Assembly (NCBI GenBank): GCA_039090855.1
Contig: CM077011.1
Location: 136,650,749 to 136,714,748, forward strand
Direction: 5' to 3'
DNA: 64,000 bases
Source: Macrothele yani
Lineage: Eukaryota > Arthropoda > Arachnida > Araneae > Macrothelidae
The notes under the pieces were generated by a model, which saw nothing but the letters and a program-made list of their open reading frames with translations, was not told the DNA's origin and did not search any database. The position numbers and the translations under genes were made by a program. Shown here one piece after another: positions 56,930 to 64,000 of this stretch. How positions within the stretch are numbered: position 1 is the stretch's first letter; every line of letters starts with the position of its first letter.

Positions 56930-57480
56930 ATGTCTGTTCAGTTCTGCATCTATCTTGAGAAATATCAAACATGACGAGGAAAAGGGCAGAATTCTTCAAA
57001 TCCATCAACGATCTCATGCCTGAAGATTACAGGCCGCCCCAGTGGTCTAACCGATGGCTTCTGATCATTCGTCCGAAAGGGGTCCTGGTTCAAATCCCGG
57101 TTAGGCATAGATGTTGTGTTTGTCTTACGGCACTGGCTTTCTCCCTTCACTGGAACCAGTGGCCCTAAATTAGGGACAGATGACTGCTTATAGCCCATTA
57201 AGTTGCTCAGTGGTCGTTAAACCTCCAATTAAATAAAAAAATGAGAGGGAAATCGTGCCATCCAACTTCCGTTTTCGGAATTTTTTCTGCAATTTTCAAG
57301 CAGAAATGCAAATATTTATGGAATAAAATTACATTTAACAATAACACTGTGCAGAAGAAGCATCGCAAGAAAAGGAAATCATGATTACAGAAAAATTTTC
57401 ACTCTGTTTAACTTCAGTTTTTAATTTATATAAGTTAAAAAAAATGAAATACCATCCTCAGACCAAAAATGGGCACGACT
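56930..57480. repeat. fragment of the large non-autonomous hAT family, with a SINE
   Basis: 56940-57025 matches the TTTTGCATCAATCTTGAG...GAATTCTGCAAATCC stretch at 54215-54287. 57245-57480 matches the internal repeat unit and the CAGAC-AAAAATG stretch at 54150-54190. No terminal repeats remain. Confidence 0.65.
57033..57240 (+). repeat. tRNA-derived SINE
   Basis: A plus-strand copy with head GCCGCCCCAGTGGTCTAACC, B-box GGTTCAAATCCCGG, the same body ending GGTCGTTAAACCTCCAATT and a short A-tail. About 15-20% diverged by eye from the copy at 55818. Confidence 0.88.
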
Positions 57481-57780
57481 TCTTCCCCTAACTAATTTTT
57501 CAAAATTTCTCTCAATTATGCTTTAATGCCCACTGGCTAATCACCAAAAGTCCACTGTCTGTTCTTCATCCAGTTCAGATTTAACAAAGCATGAATAATG
57601 TAAAAACAGTACCGACACTTTGCATCAGCAACTTTTCCTAGATTTAGTTTTTCTATTCACTTTGATACAAACCTCAACAGCAGGGTTTTACATCGTGTGG
57701 AATTCCGGAAATTTGAACAAAGTACATGAAATGCTTTAATGTCCCCATTTAGGAAATTAAAAACAACAAAAAAGATAAGT

Positions 57781-57990
57781 TTTTTTTTGGGGGGGGGGTT
57801 TAACGACCACCATCAGCAACTCGTTGAGCTATAAGCAGTCTCCTATCCCTAATTTACTAATTTAGAACCATTGGTTCCACGGAAGAGAGAGAGCCAGTTA
57901 TGTAAGGCTAACACATCTATGCAGCACCAAGATTCGAACCCAGACCCATCTCAGAAGCCAACGCTTGGACCACTGCACTATCATGGCCAC
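57781..57990 (-). repeat. tRNA-derived SINE, diverged
   Basis: A minus-strand copy (T-run and G-run at 57781-57799 on plus, body TTTAACGACCACCAT, B-box region GATTCGAACCC, head ending CACTGCACTATCATGGCC). AAAAAGAT flanks both sides (about 57770 and 57991). Confidence 0.8.
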
Positions 57991-59442
57991 AAAAAGATTG
58001 TTTTTACTTGTGTAAAATTATTTGGTATTTTTCTCTATGATATATATATAACATGCCTTGCTGGGATGACTAGTGAAAATGGGCAAAATATTTATAATTC
58101 TGTTAGCATACTTAGTGCCAGTAAATGCATGTCTTTTCTTTGTTAATTAGTTTTGCCTTTTCTGCTGGGATTTATTGTTTCTCTTTGTTAATTCACTCCC
58201 ACTGGATTGCTCCTTTTACAAAAATGCAAGCCCTTGTGGCCATACTATAAGGTATTAGAGGCCACATTTTTTGTGCAAACTAGTTCAGCAATAAAAGAAA
58301 TACAATAATTCCAGTTGTCATTAAAAATTCCATTTTTTTCAATTTTCTCTCGGCGCTGGAAAATTTTAATTTATTTCCAGGCATACGAACCCTGTATAAC
58401 AATTCAAATTTCCAGTGAGACTTTTGTCGTTTCCAATTATTGCCTCAAATATCAATACCTAGATCACAAGAGAGGCATGAGGGAAAGTTTTTGAAATCCA
58501 TCGAGAGAAAATAAAATTTAATGAAAAAAAATCAGAGGTAAATTTAAAGCAATGTTTTGCTATTGTTAATTTATAAATTTTTATATTAAAGCACTTTTTC
58601 TAATGTAAATCGCATTTTAACGAAGTAAAACACTTTCGGGGTGCAAGGCTCCCTCTAAATACGCCCCTGCCCTAGTATTTTTTTTTTACTTTTTTTTTTT
58701 GTTCCTTTTTTTGTATTTATGTACTCCACGATTTCACAAGAAACAATAAAAATCAGGTCATCCTTCAGAATGTAGTACCGGGTCGCTCTTAACCCTGCTT
58801 TTCATTGTTCCTTTGTGTGATAAAAATGGACGTCAGCACAACTTTTACTGCGAATTTGAAAAAAAAAAAGAGAGAACATGAGCTATGATTAATCATACAA
58901 TGCGGGATTTCCCCATCTCCAACGGAACTGCTTAGAGATTGAGGGAAAAACTCTATAACCACTCAAAGGCAATTATCCTGCCACACCATATCTAGCGCCT
59001 ACCGGCGACATTTACTTGACATTGGTAAGCGGTGTTATAATGTGAGAGTATATAGGAATATGTCTTCCAACACAAATCAAAGCAGTAAGTCTATACACAT
59101 GGCAATAACATAAGACACACTTTCACTTCCCTGTCAGAAAATTTTCAAAATCGGAAACCTCACCTTCCAAACACAAGATTTTTACCATAGGCTGACCCAG
59201 CAGTCCTTTTCAGAAAATTACAATTTTTATTCACGCTTGAAAATAGAGATATTTGACGTGATGCAATAAAAATCTTTCTTAATTGCGTACATCTTCTCAA
59301 ATACGCAGACATTTTTTTAAATACAATTTTACTTTTAAAATACCAAGGGCAATTTCAACTAACGAAATCACGTTTTCCACCATTGACCAAAATCAAATGC
59401 ACGATCACGGTTACTTTGGTAAGTAAAATTTTTGCCAGATTA
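57991..59442. other. no gene recognised
   Basis: AT-rich with T-runs near 58680-58710. No frame or repeat structure was recognised. Confidence 0.4.
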
Positions 59443-59665
59443 ATTTTTTTTTAATTTTAATAAGACGATGAGGCCTATAGACTAAGCTTTGTGCCTCACG
59501 GCAACTAGTTGGCCATGCGGAAATAGCAAAAATATCTCCTGAGCACTAAGACTCTTGAAGATGCACGACCAGCCACGGAGGAGAACCTCCTTGCGACCAG
59601 CACGTGAAGTCACAGTAGCAGCACAAAGGTCCATCAAAGGGGCACGCTCATGAGAAGAAGGAAGG

Positions 59666-60394
59666 TTAGAAATGGAGCGTCCTCACGGAGAAACGTCTTG
59701 AGAGAGTAATAAATTTCTCCAAGGCCCGAACTTTACGTTTTGCCACGGAAGCGTCCCGAAAGTCCAACAAAGAATACATTTGAGCAGAGACGGAAGTTGA
59801 GGAAGAAGGGGTTGTCACCCCACAACAAACCCTCCGATGTGCACTGTACGCAGGGCAGGAGAGGAGGAAGTGAGGAACAGTCTCAGGCCCGGAGCCACAG
59901 AAGCACATCGGAGAAGAACGTTTTCGAATCAGAAAGAGTTAGCTGTTTAAAGGTGCCGTGTCCGTGCGTAATTTTTGAATTATGATTGCTGAGGAACTTC
60001 GATAACAGTGTTAGCTAGGCCATCTTTGACGGAAGCTGATGAACGGATAAAGCTCTGCCCACCCGGATGAAAGCCAGGCTGAAGCAGAAGCTGAGATGAG
60101 TATGTTACCACTGTGCCGAGCAGCGTCAGAGGCTGTAACTGGGGGACAAGGCCAGGCCCTCAGCATGGCCCCGTCGGGCGGCAGCGTCAGCAGCCTCATT
60201 CGCTGGAAGACCAACATGAGCCGGGCACCAAACGAGCACAATGTCCTCGTAGAAAGAACGGAGGCGTTGAAGAGAATCATGCAGAAGAACGATAATGTCT
60301 TGAGATTTGCAATTTTATGCCAACAAGGCCTGTAGAACAGAACGACTATCCGTAAGCAGCAAGAGGCCACCGCACTGGCTGGGGGCAAATTCAA
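59666..60394 (-). pseudogene. LINE C-terminal region with Cys/His motif
   Basis: Frames 60394-60011 and 59908-59666 carry the RNase H end and then MCFCGSGPETVPHFLLSCPAY, a C-x-C-x8-H-x4-C motif typical of the C-terminus of I/Jockey LINE proteins. A frameshift separates them. Confidence 0.75.
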
Positions 60395-61460
60395 GCGCTG
60401 ATATTAGGGCCCACGCTTCAGCCGACAACACTGAGGAAATAGTCAAGAAGGAGAACGAACGGCTGGAATTGTTCCGTGGAAAAAAATGCCCGATCGCCAC
60501 CGAGGAGTTAATCTTCGAAGCGTCAGTAGCAATGATGTGGTGCGACGCTGAGAACTGGGCGAAGAACACCCAAAAGCAATGTCTGAGAAGCATCGGATGC
60601 AGATATCGTTGCTGAAAAGGGAGACCCGAGCAAATAAACGAGTAGCAGGGTGCAGACGAAACAGGAGGGGCCGGCAGAGCCTGAAGAAGATCGCTGTTGA
60701 CGAAAAACGGCTCCTGTCGGAAACGACTGAGCACGATTCCAAGGGGAAAGCCATGGGATCTCGAAGCGTAGAATGACAAGGCGTCCTCTTCCAGAAGAAG
60801 ATGAGCGATAGGCGAACGCTGACCCATCGACAAGTGGCGGTACAAAAATCGGACTGTCAGGAGGGTGATTCGAGAACGCGCGCTAGCGATTCCACATTCG
60901 GCACACAAGACCGCCACAGGCGTCGAACGAGGGAGGTGAATGGCTGCACGGAGTGCATGGTTGAGCAGAACTTCTAGAGCGTCGTAGAGATAGGTGGGGG
61001 AGACAAACAGGACCGGAGCCGCATATTCCAGAATAAGCCGAATCACAGCAACGACAAAGGCGAGAGCGTTGGGGAAGCCAAGACCCCACCGGCGATGACA
61101 AACAACTTTAACAGCAGACAAGGCTCGGAAGACTGACTTCTTGACGTGCGTGAGGTGTGAAGACCAGGTCAGGGAGGAGTTAAACCAGACCCCTAAAATC
61201 TTGATGGAGGACTGCCAAGTCACTGAGTCAGAGCCCAGCAGGAAAGGAGAGGCGGGCGACCGGCGCTTACGAGAAAAGTCAACCGCGAATCTTTTAGAAG
61301 GAAAGAGACGTAAATCCCAGGAAGATGCCCACTGAACAATGGAATCCAAAGAGGATTGCATATAGCTAAGTGCCGCCGCCCAGTTGGGACTATAGGAAAC
61401 AATAAAAATATCGTCTGCAAATAAGAACATATGCGCAATCGGATGATAGCAATCTACCAC
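60315..61460 (-). CDS. LINE reverse transcriptase end and RNase H
   Basis: It begins just after the stop with HMFLFADDIFIVSYSP (catalytic FADD), then FSRKR, KILGVWFNSSLTW and the thumb region. RNase H follows: HIIATDASKINSSVAIGHFF (first Asp), SSVLSAEAWALISALEFA (Glu) and LLLLTDSRSVLQALLA (Asp). The frame breaks near 60320, and the RNase H end (WCPAHVGLPANEAADAAARR) lies in the next frame. Carrying RNase H after the polymerase places it in the I group or a close clade. Confidence 0.88.
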   Translation of the reverse strand: MVDCYHPIAHMFLFADDIFIVSYSPNWAAALSYMQSSLDSIVQWASSWDLRLFPSKRFAVDFSRKRRSPASPFLLGSDSVTWQSSIKILGVWFNSSLTWSSHLTHVKKSVFRALSAVKVVCHRRWGLGFPNALAFVVAVIRLILEYAAPVLFVSPTYLYDALEVLLNHALRAAIHLPRSTPVAVLCAECGIASARSRITLLTVRFLYRHLSMGQRSPIAHLLLEEDALSFYASRSHGFPLGIVLSRFRQEPFFVNSDLLQALPAPPVSSAPCYSFICSGLPFQQRYLHPMLLRHCFWVFFAQFSASHHIIATDASKINSSVAIGHFFPRNNSSRSFSFLTISSVLSAEAWALISALEFAPSQCGGLLLLTDSRSVLQALLA

Positions 61461-61463
61461 ATC

Positions 61464-62510
61464 TTAAATGTATAAGTTAAAAAGGATAGGTGAAATGGAG
61501 CTACCCTGAGGAACACCTCGACACTGCGGAAAGGAGGAAGACACCGTTCCCCGCCAACGAACGCGAAATCTGCGCCGAGCAAGGTAGTCAGCCAGCCAAC
61601 GGAGAAGATGACCACGAACACCCAGAGACGCCAATTTACCTAGGAGAGCAGGATGACAGACCGAATCATATGCCGCCTGAAGGTCCAAAGACACCAGAAA
61701 AACATAATTATGTCTAGCTCGAGCCACCAGAAGATGACGTTGGATCGACAGAAGGCACGCCGATGTGGAACGTCCTGGCAAAAATGCGAATTGCAGCTTG
61801 CTGATCCGTTGATGAGAGAGAATGAAGTCTGTTAGGCGAGAGACCAGGACTTTCTCCAAGATCTTCGAAAAAACTGAAGTGAGAGTGATCATTCGGTACG
61901 ATGATAAGTCGAGAGCAGGTTTGTTAGGCTTCTTTTTTGGAATCACCCAGGACTCTTTCCAGCATGAAGGATGAACGCCGGCATACCAACAGAGGTTAAG
62001 GAGGTCAACCAGCCAAGACGAATTCCACCTCCATATACGTCTCACCAGTTCGTAAGTACATCCATCAGGGCCGGGTGCAGAGCGTCGGGGCGATCCATTA
62101 ATAGCCCTGGCAACTTCACCTGCAGTAAGTAACGTATCCATCTCAAGAGAAGAGTCATCATGGTCGATAGAAAAGGAGTGCACCGAACAGCCAGAGGCTG
62201 TGCAAAAGAGTTCACCAAACGCCGAAGCCTGCTCCGCCGGATCAGCAACAAGGAAATCGTCAATCCGAAGCAGCAGGTGATCCGGGCTCGAACCAACATG
62301 AGATTTCAGACGGCGCAAGAGGGAGAAAACGAAGTCTTGCCTCGAGGTGTCGTTGCATTGTGCCTTCCAGTAGGCACGTCTCTTTAAGAGTGAGGAGGTG
62401 GCGAAGTTTCCGTTCTTCCTGCCGATATAATGACCAAGCGAAGAGGCAGCCGGATGACTTGGCATAGCGAAGGAGGTGGTGTTTCTTGCGAAGCCGCTGA
62501 GCACAATCAA
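61464..62510 (-). CDS. LINE reverse transcriptase domain
   Basis: Motifs: SAPGPDGCTYELVR, SWVIPKKKPNKPALDLSSYR, ITLTSVFSKILEKVLVSRL, LQFAFLPGRSTSACLLS, VFLVSLDLQAAYDSV (motif A, Asp) and CRGVPQGSSISPILFNLYI. It ends at a TAA right after FNLYI; the catalytic FADD follows in the same reading direction in the next open frame (61460-60315). The stop interrupts an otherwise continuous polymerase. Confidence 0.88.
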   Translation of the reverse strand: MIVLSGFARNTTSFAMPSHPAASSLGHYIGRKNGNFATSSLLKRRAYWKAQCNDTSRQDFVFSLLRRLKSHVGSSPDHLLLRIDDFLVADPAEQASAFGELFCTASGCSVHSFSIDHDDSSLEMDTLLTAGEVARAINGSPRRSAPGPDGCTYELVRRIWRWNSSWLVDLLNLCWYAGVHPSCWKESWVIPKKKPNKPALDLSSYRMITLTSVFSKILEKVLVSRLTDFILSHQRISKLQFAFLPGRSTSACLLSIQRHLLVARARHNYVFLVSLDLQAAYDSVCHPALLGKLASLGVRGHLLRWLADYLARRRFRVRWRGTVSSSFPQCRGVPQGSSISPILFNLYI

Positions 62511-63222
62511 AGTCCCACCAGGGAGACCAACGTCGACGCTGACCGCTGGGCCGACGAGAAGCGTAGAGAATCAGGGAAATGCGGTCCAGGATCAGAGCGG
62601 CACCGTCAGGAGTGGAAGGAAGTTCACCACGGATAATCTTCTGGATAGAAGGCCAAGCCACTGACCAAGCAACTGGTTGCAGACCCAGTGAAGGAGGGGG
62701 AGGGGAGCCAAACATCCCTGCCTCCAATGTTGTTATGACGGGATGATGGGTGCTACCGTAGAGGTCACTATCCACAGACCAGGAGCAGTACGGAACCAGC
62801 TGAGGAGAGCACATGGTGAGGTCCAAAACAGAACTTTGTCTCCTAAACTCGGGGGCTTCTACCCTGCAAAAGGTAGAAGCCCCCGAGTTTAGGAGACAAA
62901 GATCCTGCGAGCAAAGCCAGTCCACGAATTCAGTACCTCCCCGGCTCGGAGAAGTAGAACCCCAGCTAGGGTGATGAATATTGAAATCCCCAACCACCAT
63001 ACAACAATCAGTGAGCAGTTGTTCGATCCGCCCAAGCAAGAGCGCCGAGAGGGGAGGAGACTGAATGTATAAATTAATAATCCTGAGTGTGGTGTCACCA
63101 GAGAAGATATCCGTCGCAAGAAGCTGCTCGTTCGAATCCGAGCTGAGGATGTCCACCAATCTGGAAGAGATATCCGACCTAATTGCAGTTAAGAGGCCAC
63201 CCCGACCCCCCCTCCCGATCAC
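62260..63222 (-). CDS. LINE endonuclease domain
   Basis: Continues from the MNSWSLVQWNAQSL start (63370) and QESWL (metal-binding Glu) in the neighbouring frame. This frame has RGGRGGLLTAIRSDIS, IINLYIQSPP, CMVVGDFNIHHPSWGS (Asp/Asn) and LDLTMCSPQL, and the His motif STHHPVIT. The endonuclease nicks DNA for target-primed copying. The coding region contains a perfect 30-bp palindrome (62834-62901). A frameshift near 62390 leads to the reverse transcriptase frame. Confidence 0.82.
   Translation of the reverse strand: MIGRGGRGGLLTAIRSDISSRLVDILSSDSNEQLLATDIFSGDTTLRIINLYIQSPPLSALLLGRIEQLLTDCCMVVGDFNIHHPSWGSTSPSRGGTEFVDWLCSQDLCLLNSGASTFCRVEAPEFRRQSSVLDLTMCSPQLVPYCSWSVDSDLYGSTHHPVITTLEAGMFGSPPPPSLGLQPVAWSVAWPSIQKIIRGELPSTPDGAALILDRISLILYASRRPSGQRRRWSPWWDFDCAQRLRKKHHLLRYAKSSGCLFAWSLYRQEERKLRHLLTLKETCLLEGTMQRHLEARLRFLPLAPSEISCWFEPGSPAASD
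62834..62901. repeat. perfect 30-bp inverted repeat, 8-nt loop
   Basis: CTTTGTCTCCTAAACTCGGG... (62834-62863) is exactly complementary to 62872-62901, with loop CTGCAAAA. It lies inside the endonuclease frame and stays open on both arms (LCLLNSGAST and VEAPEFRRQS). Confidence 0.97.
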
Positions 63223-64000
63223 TCCTATACACCGTACGGGCTGGGACGGAAAAAGGGAGACCAGGAGATAGCCAGGATTCTTGGATAGTCAAGATCGTGG
63301 CTGTAGAAAAAATAGAACTGTCGGTGAAATACGGTCTTTTGGAGCGAAGGGACTGCGCATTCCATTGGACCAGCGACCAACTATTCATGAAGAAAAAGTG
63401 ATCCGCTAGGCCAGATGCCGTCTTGAACCGCATGGAACAGAGGCCACAAAGAAATTTACTGTCGTCACGATGAGCTTTCAGGTGTGACATCAAGGCTGGA
63501 CGAGAAGAGAAGAGCATGGCGCATGGAGGACACGAGAAGGTTCTGGAGTGAGAAAGTTTGACGGATTCCGCAGCAGACTCCACATACGGAACCACAGATT
63601 CTTCGCATGACAGGAATTCATCGGCGCTTAGGCCAGTGTCAGGAGGTTGCTCAGTAGGCACTGAAGAAGCTGGGCACGCTGCAACTGTAGTAGGAGGATT
63701 CTGCAAAATTTCAGCCTGTGGCACCTGTGCAACGGATGATGTGGGGCCAGCACGTAGGGAAGGAGGTGAAAGAAGATTCGTCAAAGAGTCCAATCTACTG
63801 GTAAGTTTAGAGATAATGTCCAGAAGCTGAGGGAAGGCAGAGGAGCAAGCACACGGAGGTTGAGCCTGAGTCGCCGCCGCATATGAGGCCTGGTGGACTT
63901 GACGCACAGAGTCCCGAGCTTCTGGATAGCTGAGATGCTTCGAAGCCATAATATCTAGGATCCGCTTTTCTTGAAGGTAAATTGGGCAGTTCTTGTCAGA
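63179..64000 (-). pseudogene. LINE ORF1 end with C2H2 finger, joined in frame to the endonuclease start
   Basis: The frame is open from the window edge (NCPIYLQEKRILDIMASKHL), typical of the stretch after the zinc knuckles in LINE ORF1 (gag-like RNA-binding protein). A Pro/Ser-rich linker follows, then a C2H2 finger FSCPPCAMLFSSRPALMSHL ending in His-x3-His, then a second finger FLCGLCSMRFKTASGLADH that lacks its final His. The frame runs straight on into MNSWSLVQWNAQSL, the start of the endonuclease. A G-run slip near 63205-63215 shifts to the next frame. Either ORF1 and ORF2 are fused here, or a small deletion removed the ORF1 stop. Confidence 0.75.

Larger units (their letters stand above)
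59443..64000 (-). mobile_element. I-type LINE with RNase H, running off the window
   Basis: The minus strand holds, in order, the end of ORF1, endonuclease, reverse transcriptase, RNase H and a C-terminal Cys/His motif, then a 3' UTR with GTCTTATTAAAATTAAAAAAAA at about 59470-59445. It is far more GC-rich than its surroundings, which marks it as a distinct, fairly recent arrival. There are few disruptions (three or four frameshifts and one stop over 4.5 kb). The 5' end lies beyond 64000. Confidence 0.9.

Noticed and set aside
59740..63401. Many plus-strand open frames with Arg/Glu-rich products
   Set aside because: They are antisense shadows of the GC-rich LINE coding regions.
1..64000. CRISPR arrays, operons, bacterial promoters and terminators
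   Set aside because: The composition, introns, SINEs and LINEs show eukaryotic DNA; no regularly spaced repeats with unique spacers were seen.

Overview
The window is animal nuclear DNA: AT-rich, intron-like, with no operons and hardly any intact genes. The mix of repeats (hAT, mariner/Tc1, a DD82E element, RTE and I-type LINEs, Penelope-like elements, tRNA-derived SINEs, fold-back elements) fits an arthropod or a similar invertebrate. The species cannot be named from the sequence. By eye, well over half of the window is recognisable transposable element, much of it nested and datable by which element interrupts which.

Region by region. 1-6.3 kb holds mariner relics, a tRNA-like SINE candidate, hairpins and a (CT)n tract. 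6.3-10.7 kb is a fold-back repeat split by a hAT with a 6-bp target duplication (TGTAGA), itself split by a smaller non-autonomous hAT. 11.8-13.2 kb is a broken DD82E (Sailor-type) transposase, and 13.5-15.0 kb a 1.5-kb fold-back element. 16.3-21.3 kb is a decayed RTE retrotransposon interrupted by a second 6-bp-duplication hAT (TTAATA). 21.3-29.3 kb is a short hAT split by a hAT-in-hAT pair and, separately, by a full-length RTE (25921-29092) with a 12-bp duplication and almost intact endonuclease and reverse transcriptase frames. 29.4-36.1 kb contains three phase-compatible exons of a probable host gene on the minus strand. Their introns hold a fold-back element and another hAT-in-hAT. 37-38.2 kb is the 3' end of a LINE with RNase H. 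38.8-42.8 kb is a hAT with a mariner inside. 43.0-47.0 kb has a small hAT with an exon-like frame, a Penelope-like GIY-YIG relic, a LINE tail and an internally deleted Tc1/mariner element. 47.3-55.8 kb is dominated by a less familiar cut-and-paste-like family (a long putative transposase with a Tudor/SH3-like C-terminal module), two copies head to tail, joined to a large non-autonomous hAT. 55.8-58.0 kb carries three copies of one tRNA-derived SINE (a fourth is at 48.4 kb). From 59.4 kb to the end is an I-type LINE on the minus strand (ORF1 end, endonuclease, RT, RNase H, C-terminal Cys/His motif) running off the window.

The only probable host function is the minus-strand gene with exons near 29.4-36.1 kb; its product is not identified. 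The rest is selfish DNA at various stages of decay. The near-intact RTE at 25.9-29.1 kb and the I-type LINE at the right edge are the most recently coding-competent elements. No CRISPR array, rRNA gene or functional tRNA gene was seen.
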